Positions 34,600 through 46,197 of a stretch of 64,000 nucleotides of DNA are shown one piece after another. The stretch lies in assembly GCA_948146395.1 (NCBI GenBank), contig OX411543.1, positions 55,605,689 to 55,669,688 on the forward strand. Reading direction: 5' to 3'. Source of the stretch: Fragum whitleyi. Lineage: Eukaryota > Mollusca > Bivalvia > Cardiida > Cardiidae. Below the pieces are notes generated by a model. It had not been told where the DNA came from. It worked only from the letters and a program-made list of their open reading frames with translations, and did not search any database. The position numbers and the translations under genes are program-made. Position 1 is the stretch's first letter. Each line of letters starts with the position of its first letter.

Positions 34600-35000
34600 G
34601 CATGATAAATAGATGTAAGTGTCTTAACCCTTGTCATGCTGAAAAAATTTTGGCTAAAAATTTTCATGAAATCAAAGGACAAAAAGCACTGAAAGTTCCA
34701 ACTGTAGGTCAATTTTTATTTGAAAAACTAAATCTATTGACAACTCTGGTTTGAGAGTGAGAAACAGGTGGTGTAGACTAACATCAGACTGCACATATGT
34801 GCAGACTGATGTTTGTCTATAGCTCCTGCCAAAGCAGGAATATTCCGGGTTCAGCATGACAAGGGTTAAAATATCAATGTTATCTGTTCTCGGCTGTGAA
34901 AAAATTATCATGACTCGGCAAAGCCTCGTCCTGATAAATTCTCCCAACCTCGACCAGATAACATTGATATTTAAAGACACTAACACGTTATTCTCTATCA
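34600..35000. mobile_element. Palindromic GGCAAAGCCTCG element, split by a MITE
   Basis: TAAGTGTCTTAA at the left and AAATATCAATGTTATCTG at the right are the same arm, interrupted by the 34628-34865 insertion. The loop is CTCGGCAAAGCCTCGTCC. The right arm AACATTGATATTTAAAGACA closes the palindrome. Confidence 0.75.
34628..34865. mobile_element. piggyBac-like MITE, family 2, 238 bp
   Basis: The perfect inverted ends CCCTTGTCATGCTGAA / TTCAGCATGACAAGGG are flanked by TTAA at 34624-34627 and 34866-34869. The same host palindrome at 12435-12445 reads GTCTTAAAATATCAA with one TTAA, an exact empty site. An internal hairpin, AACATCAGACTGCACATATG with TGCAGACTGATGTT, is also present. No ORF is credible. 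Confidence 0.9.
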
Positions 35001-35054
35001 TATAAGCTCGATTGTTTGTGAATAATCCTGTAGTAACATGTGCCTCAAATATGT

Positions 35055-35093
35055 CGGTTTTTAAGTTGGAATGCGGAGCAATTCCAACTTAGA
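35055..35093. repeat. Hairpin AAGTTGGAAT..ATTCCAACTT
   Basis: Ten-base arms around GCGGAGCA. Nothing else of note was seen nearby. Confidence 0.6.
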
Positions 35094-35403
35094 TTTAACA
35101 AAACCGCAAAATGAACACAAGATAATTTCATTTCGGTTTTTTTTATAACACATATCACGTGAACAGGATGTGAATACACTTCGGACTATTTTGCATATCT
35201 CAACTTGACATAGACATACAGTTAATTACATAAAAAAGAAATAACGTTGTACAATTACACTACTATCACTTCATGTATATATTAAGACGTTAATTTATGT
35301 TTTAAATGATATTTATTAAAAGTTGCGTACGAATTTACTAGCATCACATGTTTGCATTACTATATTTGGAAATCATGTGATAAGTCCAATAAGGTCAGCT
35401 ATT

Positions 35404-35536
35404 GACGATAGCACTAGCCAATCACGTGATCTGCTTATTTGGTAATGTCGCGATCTGTTTTCTGTGAATTGTGGCAAAAGAACAAGCCAATCACGTGATC
35501 AGCTTATTTGTTAATGTCGCAACCTTTTTTTCGTAG
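35404..35536 (+). repeat. Two tandem units of about 72 bp
   Basis: AGCCAATCACGTGATC.GCTTATTTG.TAATGTCGC occurs at about 35428 and again at about 35499. Confidence 0.75.
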
Positions 35537-35846
35537 AATTATGTTATAGCTTCTCTTAGAGGTCTAGTTTCTCTTTCTAAACGACCTTATTATACGCTTC
35601 AACAAAATGGTTTAAATGTTTGGTACCTTATTGTTCCGTAACCCATCATTAGAAACGCGCAACACCTACAGATTATTTATCTGTATTAAAAAAAACCCGA
35701 TCCAGTAAATATTCGTTTATTACTTCTCTATGCATCGTAAAATCGTTTACCGTGTACTCTTCTATGACACGAGTTGAACTCACGCATGTGTAAACAAAAG
35801 CAGTTTTCTGATTGGCCATACAGCATGACCTGATGACCTACTACGA

Positions 35847-36600
35847 TTTTATCTGCCCTTTTATGAATGAAATCTGTACTCATGAGTTACGAAAGGTCAA
35901 GTTTACAAAGGAATGAAATGTTCCTATATATATATGAAGTAAAATTTACCCCAATACCAGACGACTTATGTTCTCAACTGTCCAGACAATTTACACCTCT
36001 CGTTTATATCTCAAACTTTGGTGTTGCATTCTTGTGTTATATAAATATTTTGATTCGGTAACGGGTTTGTTTTGTTTTTTTTCTCATCATATTCCCCATA
36101 TCCCATTCCTTGTTTTTTTCGTTTCGAACATGAACGAAAAAAAACACAGGGGATATAGCCATCTCGGCACGATTTACTGTAAATATATATGCATGTTGTT
36201 GTTATTTTGAACTCAAACAAATAAAAAAATAAATAATTATTCTATCACAAAAGATCTTATTTCAATTTATAACACCACATGGAGACCGAAATGTCGTAAC
36301 TATAGCATACTTAACCTTTAATGGTTTTAAGTCCCAACCGGCAATTTTTCTTGTCCACTAGTTTAACACTGATAACAAAATATAATTCTTCAAAGTACTT
36401 GACACAGTAACTACAACTGTATAGTAGCGCTTTATCCCTCGGATGAGTCTAAAATTTCCCAAATCCAATCATTCATCTATTTGTTTTACCGGAATACTTA
36501 AATTATTACAAATAACATTATTAATGTATATTGTCCATGTTGTACCCCATTGTACTTGAATGAATATAAAAGATGTATTCTTCTGTTCTGTTCTGTTAAA
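35847..36600 (+). mobile_element. LINE-like 3' end with (TTCTG)n tail, copy 1
   Basis: It shares CGATTTTATCTGCC, GGTCAAGTTTACAAA, GGGGATATAGCCATCTCG and GTAACTACAACTGTATAGTA with 46198-46765. Both end TGAA.ATAAAA then repeated TTCTG. A short tandem tail after a polyadenylation-like motif is typical of non-LTR elements. The body encodes no recognisable reverse transcriptase. Confidence 0.65.
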
Positions 36601-36637
36601 AAAAAACAAAAAAAAAAAAAAAAAAAAAAAAAAAAAC
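36598..36637 (+). repeat. Poly-A tract
   Basis: About 38 bp, nearly all A (one C), right after the TTCTG tail. Confidence 0.9.
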
Positions 36638-36639
36638 GG

Positions 36640-37840
36640 AAAACAATTTCCAAATAGCGCAATAATTTCACTTGATTTTGGACGAAGCAAGGATCGATGA
36701 AGGTAGGAAAACATTTATCTTCTCTTCCTGCTCTTGTCCATTTTTATTAAATTGCTCAGACATTAATTCACTTGTGCAAAAATACGCACGTGCGCAATCC
36801 TTTAAATATCATTGAAGATAATCACAAGTTAACTACAGCCTTTTTTTCAAATATCTGAACGCGTTTACCAACCCCACGTGTTTTGCCTTCATTTCCAGTC
36901 TTTTTCTACTCCCACCGGAATACCTACAATACTAATGAACAAGTATGCTCTTTTCTCCACGATCCGCGCGTTGTAATCATATCTTCCATGTGTGCATTGA
37001 TTTAAAGTGAGCACCAATATATACTAATTGACAAAAGTCTTGTCCGGTTTCGCGAATATGCAAATATGGCAAAACATTTTTATGAGACATAGAACATGAA
37101 TTATTTGAAGTAGACAGTTAAACATTTCAATCTACGTTGGTTTTGGAAAACTTTGATCTACGCTCTAAGAATAAAACGACGATATAACAAACGCGATAGA
37201 TTGTCTAAATACGACTCGGCCTAATCTAAGCGAGGGCAAAATTAAATGAATAGAAATCATGCATGTTTGTACACAATATCTTGTTGATATCGCGCATAGA
37301 TTTTCCTAAAAAAAATGAAAGGGGTTACCATAACGTCGTTTCCATCGTTCTGACTGACGTCGTTAAATACGCGGCCTTTTAAACACTAAAATTCAGATAT
37401 AAACAATGCCAAATTAATTAAACGCGTGTTTCGTTAACCAAAAAATGGCAAAAAACGTCTTTCTTTCATAATCCAACGACAAACACGCGAAAAAGTATGA
37501 CGCAGCCTAAATAAAAATAGCGTCTCTCAGAACAAACCAATGTTCTACCATTTTTTTGTGTTTTCTTTTATAAATAAAGAATGGCTCTCGTACAAAACTT
37601 ACTATACTATGTCGTTTGCTGCGTGAAAAAAGCTAAAAATGTCATCAACGTCGTTGGGACTAAATCCGAACGTTATTTGTGATCCAAAACCGGTGAAAAC
37701 AGACCCTATGTTTTGAAAATATGGTCGATATTACTAAACAATAATTTCGAGACATTAACTTTCAATTTTAACTTCATTGGATAAGAACTTTTGTCCTTAA
37801 GTAAATTTTCTTGGTTTACTATATTATCATAACTATATTT
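36640..37840. other. Unassigned stretch
   Basis: No exon or repeat was recognised. GACGTCG words occur at 37362 and 37650, without other promoter evidence. Confidence 0.4.
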
Positions 37841-37849
37841 TCTTGGGAT

Positions 37850-38170
37850 ACTTGGATAATCCTTTATCAGACTACAATAGATATTGTTACTAGATGATGT
37901 ATATGTCTTTTATAGGCACAGGTCATATCTCTATATGTTATATAGTAGAAACTTAATCATTTTGTCGAAAACATAAAAGATGGATATCGACCATATTTCG
38001 ATTGAGTTATCCTTTTGGTGACCCTTTATCAGATTACAAAAAACTTAATATTGTGATTAGATGAAAGATATGTTTTCTATAGGTGGAGGTCATTTCTATG
38101 TATGTTACATAGTGGACACTCTCAAAATCATTTTTTCCGAACCTAAAACTTGGATATCAACCAAATCTAA
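37850..38170 (+). repeat. Two tandem units of about 165 bp
   Basis: CCTTTATCAGA(C/T)TACAA, ATATGT.TT.TATAGG, GGTCAT.TCTATATGTTA and GGATATC(G/A)ACCA recur about 165 bp apart. Confidence 0.75.
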
Positions 38171-38579
38171 GGCCTGTGAAGCTAATCACCTGCTAAACCG
38201 CTTTACTTATTGAATTTTAAGAAGAAAAAAAAAACGATTTCCTTTGCTCTTCAAACAACTTTATTTCAAAATGGTTTGACTCTTTCTCCAGTGAAAATTT
38301 TGAACACAAAGAGCCCAAGCTAAATAGGGATACTTAAATACTAAAGTGTGGACAAGAAGAAAGTGCTTCTTTATAACAAAAAAAAAAAACAATAAAAAAA
38401 CAACAATAAAAGCCTGGCCACCACATCTTTAATGAATATCTTTGCCCAATTGCATCCCATGGCCAAGATAATTTGCCATTTGAAACAAACCTACTAGTTC
38501 AACTTGTATTCTTCATATTCTTGAAGACATTTAAGAGCACCATCCTACCCCTAACTCAGAAGTAGAGGAACATATATTG

Positions 38580-38935
38580 ATTTCATCATGTCTGTCTGTC
38601 CATTGACCATTTGCTTTCCGCTAGCTAAACGGAGGAGGAATTGACCCGCAAAAACGAAACTTTACACAAATGTTGCCCATGAGCCATAGAAATGCCCTAT
38701 TGTTTCGAGGTCATACATGCCAAGGTCATAAGTAAGCTTTAACTGATATCAGTTTCCACTCTAACTGAACAACAAATTGACCCAAATCATAAAGCTTGAC
38801 ACAGATATTGTCAATGACCCAAGAAAGAGCCCAATTTAGGAGTCCAAAAAATTTCATGCGATCCATCTCATGAAGTAAAAGGCTTCCCTGCGAAAATAGC
38901 TTTTCACCAGGAACGAAGCGCTTGTTAAGGTCCAC
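38580..38935 (-). repeat. GTCTGTC / AAGGTCA dispersed repeat
   Basis: CATGTCTGTCTGTCCATTGAC, GAGGTCATACATGCCAAGGT and GGTCCACTT resemble the insertion at 53021-53325 and the array at 43230-43995. The minus frame at 38726 is repeat sequence. Confidence 0.45.
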
Positions 38936-39689
38936 TTATTCTAATTAAAAATGTAATTCATAACTCAAATTGAGCAGAAGCCATTTTGAAAATAGCATAT
39001 TATCTGATTTGAGTGTAAAAGTGTCCGCCTATGCGACCATTAGTCGGCTGTATGGTCCGTATCATTTTCTTCCTTATTTTCATTTTTCTTTCATCAGATT
39101 CAGGCCTGTATAGCATTTCAGGGGGTTCAGCGTATCTCGTTGTTGAAATACATCGATTTTTATTATACCGCAAAGAAAATTCTAGCATTTTCATTGGTTA
39201 ATGCTGACCTGACAAACATTGATAGCTACGGCCGCTCCGGTAATACCTCTAATGTTTCCTTAAGGCGCCTCGACGTGAACATAGACAAAAAATCGGAACG
39301 GTAATGGCAGCCATGTTTCTCTCGCTTCGCTGATAAAACGACCCGAATAAACACACTAGGATACAGTTGAAAAGGATGTCGGTTAATAATGTGCAAATAA
39401 AAAATGATATAGATGTCAATAGATACCTGAAATTTGTACAAATCTGTCCATTTAAAGTGCCAAGTTACTCGCAGTTTCAGCCAAAAACGCTTACATATCA
39501 CAATAGCACAGAGTGTAGTAGTGTGACGTCACAACTATATATGACGTCACTTTGTACATGTTTACTTTTCATAGGGGCGCATTAAGGGATATTGGTGGTT
39601 TAAAAGAAATCTGTTTATACGAACGCCTAAAATAGGCAAAAGACAGATATTTGGCCCTAAAAGTTTGAAGTATAATAAATTCGTAATAC

Positions 39690-39840
39690 GGTTTCTTGCC
39701 TGGGTATATGACAATTTATTCCCGGCAGTAAAAATGATGTCAACCCTCGCCTACGGCTCGGGTGACATCATTTTTCCAGCCGGGAATAAATCGTCATATA
39801 CCCCGGCAAGAAACCGTATAACTAATGATATACCCCGTAA
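39690..39840. mobile_element. Palindromic element with a CTCGCCTACGGCTCGGGTG centre
   Basis: ATACGGTTTCTTGCC and ATATGACAATTTATTCCCGG, AAAATGATGTCA at the left all face their complements at the right. The 80-codon plus frame is this palindrome. Confidence 0.75.
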
Positions 39841-40303
39841 AAGGCGCGACGAATTATGTAATCATCTGTGGAGGGCGGGAGGCGCCAGTTGCTTGTTAGT
39901 GGCTTGAGGTCACCGTCTCTTGAACGCATTCCAACTTATCAGTACTTTCAGTACTTTGATTTCCTTTGGAAAGAATAGGCAATAACGTTGATGTAAAATT
40001 AGGACTACAACGGACTACAAAGTTTAATCAATATGGTGAACAAGAGATCTTTGCGCCGATTTCTCACAATATTTCGACTGATTGTCCATGAGCCTGTTTT
40101 AATATTTTTGCCGTACTTCTTTTTTAAATTGCATGCGGATAACGTCAATGACTCTACGATACAGACGTAACAATCGGCTAGCATTGAACGAGTCTACGAG
40201 ATTATCTCATGCTAAAGTTTAGAAGACTCACGAATTTAACAACTCATTTACCTAGCCTATTTTAATGCAAAAACATAATTGTTTGGGATCGCCTTTATTT
40301 CAG

Positions 40304-40355
40304 GAGCCCAAATCACGATATCAACAATCTTCTTTATGCCTTTTCAAGAAAACAA
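40304..40355 (+). CDS. Candidate 52-bp internal exon
   Basis: TCGCCTTTATTTCAG|GAGCCC and AACAA|GTAAGA are good splice signals around an open frame, EPKSRYQQSSLCLFKKT. No partner exon or family was identified, so this rests on splice signals only. Confidence 0.2.
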
Positions 40356-40840
40356 GTAAGAAATTTTCAAAACTCCTTATGAGAATCACTAGCGGTCCGA
40401 ATGTTAAAAGTCATGTGTTATTTGGTTTCGATGAAACAATAGGTACATATCGAAAGCAATATCCGTATGCAATTAAAAGCCCTATTTTGTAATCGCCCGG
40501 ATTTTGTCCAACGTATGCCTAAAACGTCCTGAAAACGTATCCTGTGTGCATTCACAATCACAATTGAAATAATTGCTTACCATGCACATTTTCGGGTCGT
40601 TATGGGCGTGAAAAATGTAACAGGCATTTTTCTTGTTTGACCTCAGAATATGAATAAATGCATTTTGTTAAAAATAGTACAAATGATTTCGAAGAGTATT
40701 CATATTTTTTATGGTACAACGCATAAAAAATAATTTATGTTTACGCCCTCAAAACCGTGAATTTGTCCTTTTTATTTTGTCTGGCCAGAATCAATGCTCT
40801 ATGAACGTTCGGGATGGTCCCCTAGAGGTTTGTTTGTTTG

Positions 40841-40995
40841 TTTGAATGGGTTTAACGCAGCTTTCAACAATCTCGCAGTTATATCGCGGCGGCCGGAGCA
40901 CTTAACAATTGATTCCTGGTATTTCTTTCACCTGTTCTACCATTACACCCTTTCCTAGCTTCCGACTGCTATCTCACATAGGTTTACGATTAAGG
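40841..40995 (-). mobile_element. SINE family 1 fragment
   Basis: It carries body words of the family (complements): TTTCAACAATCTCGCAG, ATATCGCGGCGGCCGGAGCA, ATTCCTGGTATTTCT and GGTTTACGATTA. The tRNA head is missing. Confidence 0.75.
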
Positions 40996-41051
40996 TCCCC
41001 TAGAGGGATCCCATGACTGTACAATGTAGTTCTTACTGCACACGATAAAGA

Positions 41052-41122
41052 AGGTCAGCGAAAAACTATCGTAAGTGTCTATCTTCATATATAGACACTT
41101 ACAATAGTTTTTCTCTGACCCT
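41052..41122. repeat. Near-perfect 71-bp cruciform
   Basis: GGTCAGCGAAAAACTATCGT, AAGTGTCTAT and a short loop, then ATAGACACTTACAATAGTTT, TTCTCTGACC. Only two arm mismatches were seen. It is a very small stand-alone palindrome. Confidence 0.8.
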
Positions 41123-41435
41123 TCGACAATTACTTCGTTACCAATAGTGTATTTGATCTAAACTTCACTCGATTATAGATTTTTAATCACGTGCACGAGC
41201 AATTGAATAAAACACGTGCTATCTGTTGAGAGATCTCATCAATATCAACCTGAATCACGAGTCTCCCCTGTGCTTCGTAGGTTGGGTGCAAGAAAGACAA
41301 ACTGTACGTAGATTGTACTACGAGTTAACCTTTTTTTGCGATTGAAATTCACGAGAAGTCATTCAGTGTAAGAATTCGAAACTAAAACAATCATTTGACA
41401 TTTATGCTTAAGTCCTGGAATCAAACAAACGAAAT

Positions 41436-41481
41436 ATGATGTTTTTGTGGACAGCCCTTTTGGTTTTTGCCATTACTTCAG
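41436..41481 (+). CDS. Candidate signal-peptide first exon of a secreted protein
   Basis: ATGATG opens MMFLWTALLVFAITS, a textbook signal-peptide core with a hydrophobic run and small residues at the end. It is followed by the donor TTCAG|GTAGGC in phase 1. First exons that encode just the signal peptide are common in secreted animal proteins. No downstream exon on the plus strand was recognised before the repeats at 41.7 kb, and no TATA box is obvious. It could be a gene relic. Confidence 0.4.
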
Positions 41482-41676
41482 GTAGGCTATGCCATTTAAA
41501 ACTTTTATCAATTTAACAAATTGTTATTCAATATCACTTATTCGATTTCATCGGCATCCACTTGCTTGTCCGGAGTATAACTCTGCCACCTTCTGTCCAA
41601 CTGACTTCAAATTTAGCAGTTATGTTTCTCTCATGATTACGGACTGCAGTTTCGTTTCCGCTTTTTTTTGTTTTTC

Positions 41677-41915
41677 GTCTCCGTCAAATCGCGGTTGGAA
41701 CCGCATCTGCCTAAAAATCACGAGGTCACGGGTTCGATCCCCGATGGCGGCACTCATCCATTCCGACTATTTGTCTCCGACCAATGGTTTGATAATCCTA
41801 GCCCTATCTCGGGAAGCAGTTGGAGGCTGTAATGTTAGTATTGATGTAAGAAATACCAGTTGCTCAAGCCACCGCGATATAACTGAAAAAATAAATGTTG
41901 AAAGCGGTTTTTTAA
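41677..41915 (+). mobile_element. SINE family 1, tRNA-like head and body
   Basis: The B box is GGGTTCGATCCCCGATGGCG. The body words ATTCCGACTATTTGTCTCCG, ACCAATGGTT, AAGAAATACCAG and CGCGATATAACTGAAAA match 62575-62853. The A-box half is poorly kept. Confidence 0.8.
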
Positions 41916-41974
41916 GCCAATACAAACAAACTTTGTTTTTCATAAGTGGACATCCAGCAGTGTAACGGGCATAT

Positions 41975-42392
41975 ATAGAGGATAATCGTTTGTTTCAGTG
42001 TAAGATCGATTTATATTTCATTGAGTGAACAACAAAAGCTATATTTTCACGAGTGGCAGAGCCATGAGTGAAAATATTGCTTTTGTTGTTCACGAAAAGA
42101 AATATTTATCGATCTTATACGAAAAACAAACGATTATTCTATTTCTTTAATTCAAAAATGATACAAAATGTGACATTTCTAGGACATATTTTCGAAAAGC
42201 GCGTCATTTTGCACGCGATTGCTATGCAACGTTCTTTGTGCCGTCACTTATTTCGCCCCGCATAGATGACGTCAGATAGGATGATTTCACAAAAGCAGGG
42301 TATAAGTTTTTGATAATTTCACTTTTTTGCAATGAGATTATCAAGTGATAATCTACCGCTATTTCTCGATAAACCACCGAAAAGCATTAAAG
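41975..42392 (+). mobile_element. Palindromic element (family C), plus-oriented copy
   Basis: It is inverted relative to 12000-12412 and nearly complete: GAGGATAATCGTTTGTTTCA, the central GTTCACTCA/TGAGTGAAC hairpin, GTGACATTTCTAGGACATAT and CCACCGAAAAGCATTAAAGA. This copy has an extra GAGTGGCAGAGCCATGAGTG at the loop. Confidence 0.8.
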
Positions 42393-43051
42393 AACTTGTG
42401 ATAATATGTCACATCGTTATTATAGCATACACAATGAAAGTCAAAATGATATACATTGGCATTTGGATTCAGGATTTTCCAAGAACTTGCATATATCACT
42501 ATTAAAAATATACTCAAGGTAGTACAGTCGCCTTTTTCTAAGGGAACGGATATTTTCAAAAGCAGTTTGGTACTCCAAACTCACAAGTAAACACGTTCTG
42601 TGACAGAAGCCGAAGATGCTTGCAAACATGGCGGCTGCTCTACGAGGGCTGATCCAAAAGTTCGTTAAATGAAGTTATTAATCACCAGAAAAGTTCACTA
42701 TCAATACACAAATCATACAGTCTTTTAATGCATTATCTGTGTAATGAACGTGGAAATTTTTAAATGTTTACATTCAATGGCGGCTGAAAAATGCACGAAA
42801 CAAGACATAGACATAATCCACATCCCATTTGGAATCAAATTTGTTTAAAATTTCTACATGCATGGTATTTTTAGAAAAGTGGAAAGCCAAATGCCGGATA
42901 TCTATTTTTGGAAAATATTGAGAATCAATTGGAATATGTTCGTTCGTTGAAACTCCATTATATCATTCTAAATGCTCCCTCAAAGCCTGTCCCTTTTCGA
43001 ATATCCGGAATAGCTTTAGAAAACTTCTCTTCTGCACACTATTATCATTTT

Positions 43052-44230
43052 TAGCTCGCCCGGGACGAAAGTCTCGAGAGAGCTATTGTCATACCCTCGG
43101 ATGTCGGCGTCGGCGTCAGCGTCGGCGTCAGTGTCGGCGTCAGCGTCGGTGTCGGCGTCCGCATTAGGTTAAAGTTTTATTTCTATCAATTTTTATCCTA
43201 GAGGCTTTATTTTTTACAGAAACACTCATCAGGGCATAGGCTTTCATTTGAGACATACATCCATGTCGAAATGACCTTTAGACTGTGACCTTGACCCTTT
43301 CAAAAAAAAATTTAACCAAAAACTTTAACCAAAAACTTTAACCTTGCATATATTTTTTTTAATGCTCTAACCTAGGGACATCATAGCTTCATATATATAC
43401 TCACCAGGTGATAGGCTTTCACCAGAGACCAAGGTCCTTCACAATTTGACCTTGACCTTTACCATTTTGTGAACTTAGAAAAACTTTAACTGAAAACTTT
43501 AACCAAAAATTTTAACTTTGCTTATTATTTTCTGAATGCTTTAACCTAGGGACATCATTACTTCATATACATACTCATTAGGTGATAGGCTTTTGTGAGA
43601 GATCAAGGTCCTTGATAATTTGACCTTGACCTTTTAAGAACTTAGAAATACTTTAACCGAAATTCTTTTACCAAAAACTTTAACCTTGCATATATTTTTT
43701 AATGCTCTAACCTAGGGACATCATAGCTCCATACATTTACTCACCAGGTGATAGGCTTTCACCAGAAACCAAGGGTCTTGACAATTTGACCTTGACCTTG
43801 ACCTTTTATGGACTTAAAAACTTAAACTGAACAACTTTAACCAAAAATTTAACCTTGCCTATATTTTCTAAATGCTTTACTCAGGGACATTATTACTTCA
43901 AACACATATTCACTAGGTGATAGGCTTCTACAGAGACCAAGATCCTTCACAATTAGACCTTGACCTTGACCTTTTGTGGACTTAGAAAAATTTTAAAGAA
44001 AAACTTCGTGTTTGATACAAAGAAATTCCATTGGTAACCTCATCTGCTTGTAGGCTTTCACTTTACCCTAACCTTATACATGCAATTAAAACAAAAAAGT
44101 TTTTATATTTATTAATAACTACTCAAACAGATGTATATTAGATCATGGACTTTAACATTGAAAGAAACCACTTTGAACTTCGGTCTTCGGTCAAGCGCTG
44201 TTTGTGACAAGCAGCTGTTTGGGCGAGCTA
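43052..44230 (+). mobile_element. Element with TAGCTCGCCC inverted ends and an internal tandem array
   Basis: TAGCTCGCCC (43052-43061) is inverted as GGGCGAGCTA (44221-44230). After the left end comes a (GGCGTC)n stretch (43102-43160), then about four units of roughly 165 bp (43370-43995), each with AACCTAGGGACATCAT, AGGTGATAGGCTT, GACCAAGGTCCTT and TTTGACCTTGACCTT. I associate this end sequence with bivalve repeats. No coding region was seen. Confidence 0.7.
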
Positions 44231-45038
44231 CGTTGTCCGCGGACAACTCTTGTTCTAAGTTATCTGAAATGTTTAGATTGATGAATAGCTTAGATCATGT
44301 CAAAATTCGAAAGTTAAACGGCATTCATACTTTGGTGTTGGCGTCTTGTCATTTTTTCCTCGTTTAATTAGAAAATTAAAAAATATATTCTGTGTCCGTT
44401 AAAAGTTTCACAATAGCTTTAGAAAATAACAAATTAATTCTCTTTGCTTCTTTTTTTTAATTTAGCCAAGGACTTCCAACCAAAGTTTCAGAATACTTAC
44501 AGACAACTTGTTTTATTTAACAGATTTTCAATATTTTTCCACGCTCCTCCGTCTTAGCATACATATGTTTCTATGGTAACGTATTCTAAGACCGCTAAAG
44601 TTAATACTGCAAAAATAACATCATTAATGTGCCCCGTAGTTACTAAACTGCAAATTGACCAGAATATATACTGAACAAGCTAGAAATGGGAAAGTTATTA
44701 GCTTATTCTCCGAACTTCTGGGGTCATCCCTCGTACCTTGTGTATCATTTATAAAAGACTAAGTAAGTGGTAAGTTGTTACTGGATCCCGCATCCAAGTG
44801 CCTATTATAAATGTATGTCGGTATAATTAAAAGGACTAGGACAATTTTGTGCTTTCTGACCAGTAAGAACTCCCGCAACACCACCCTTACCCCAAACACA
44901 TGAAAAAAAGTGAAACAATTTTTAAATCCGGTAATAAATAATGTGCCTCGAATAAAGTATACATTGAAAATTGTGAGCCGTCTGGCAACAAAAAGGGATC
45001 TTCTCTGAACATCCTTTCGCCTGTTGGATAATTTATTG

Positions 45039-45135
45039 TCACGGACACTCGTCACAACACTTATTATCAGATTGTGGGTCGACCGTCACACAAGGGCAAA
45101 TACATTTAAATGATCCGTTATAGAGGAAAACCTGC
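45039..45135 (-). CDS. Terminal exon of a VWC-like cysteine-rich secreted protein
   Basis: On the minus strand, TTTCACTGTCATTTAG|G (or GGCAG|GTT at 45131) opens a frame reading VFLYNGSFKCICPCVTVD, PQSDNKCCDECP, then TGA (45041-45039). The GSFKCxCxC..CCxxC pattern matches the C-terminal half of a von Willebrand factor type C domain, in which CCxxCP closes the fold. Such domains occur in secreted matrix, BMP-binding and small defence-related proteins. Upstream exons should lie at higher coordinates on this strand, but none was recognised. AATAAA follows the stop by one base. Confidence 0.5.
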
Positions 45136-45185
45136 CTAAATGACAGTGAAATAAACAATAGACTTTAACTCCAAATCCTGTATTA

Positions 45186-45560
45186 TCCATGATTAATGCC
45201 CTGGCAGGGCGGAGCCTAAGTAACGGGTCGTTGCACTTAAGGTTAAGGGTAATCAGCTTTTATCTAAAATAACCTACTTCTAAAGGAGTCGACATGAATA
45301 ACTCGAGACATTAAATCGTAGATTGGTAACCAAATCCTCGTAACTACAGCTTTTTCAAGCTGAAGTTACGAGGCCTTGGTAACCAAACGATGAAATGTGT
45401 TCACTCTCTCAAAGCACGTGAATCCTTTAGGTTTTAGGATACAGTTATTTGCACGAGCTAACGATGATTACCGACTAAAATTTGAAAGAACCCAAACTAT
45501 TGAAAAGTAAACTCGCCAAATTACGTCCCGGTTAAGCCCCGCCCTGCCAGTTCATTTATT
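45186..45560 (-). mobile_element. Hairpin element (family D), inverted copy
   Basis: The ends CTGGCAGGGCGGAGCCTAAG and TTAAGCCCCGCCCTGCCAG are inverted repeats of about 19 bp. The central hairpin is CAGCTTTTTCAAGCTG. It matches 23385-23740 in opposite orientation. Confidence 0.8.
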
Positions 45561-45768
45561 ACGCAGAATAAAGACAATTGAAGAAAAAATTAATTAAATA
45601 AAAAAAAATATGTATAATTCATAATATCGATGTCTGTTAATTTGCTTTTATTTCTTTAGTCTCCGTGTTTCGTCAATTCTGTATCAATTCGACTCTGAAT
45701 TATGACACTCGATAAAAACAATGTCCACCATGACCGACTATCCACAATCCTTTTAACTATTTCTTTTT

Positions 45769-45790
45769 GGTGAACGAAATTTCGTTCACC
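45769..45790. repeat. Perfect 22-bp palindrome
   Basis: GGTGAACGAAAT followed directly by its exact complement, with no loop. Confidence 0.85.
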
Positions 45791-46197
45791 AGTGTTGCTA
45801 TATTATATAATATGTATGAAAACCCCTGTAGGATCTTAATAGCTTCGAAATAAAGTAGCGCCACTTTAGATTCAATTTAGTATATATCAAGAATTCGTTA
45901 ATGGCGTGATACAAGAATTCTTCATAATGACGATAATGAAAATTAACCATTGAAAACACAGAACTAGCTTGAAATGTTTAGCCGAGCGAATTGATGATCG
46001 GCGTAAGATTGTCTAGACTTTAAAGCAAAGACAAAGTTTGTGTCTGTACACTGTATAGACAGATACTATAATTTTGATCTAAGCCTCCGCTGTGCTACTT
46101 GTAGTAATTTGCCGGATATGTGTGTATATTTCGGTCGTGACCTCTTGAACTTCTACACACCTCTGATTTGCCATACCACACGTGATAATCTAAGTAC

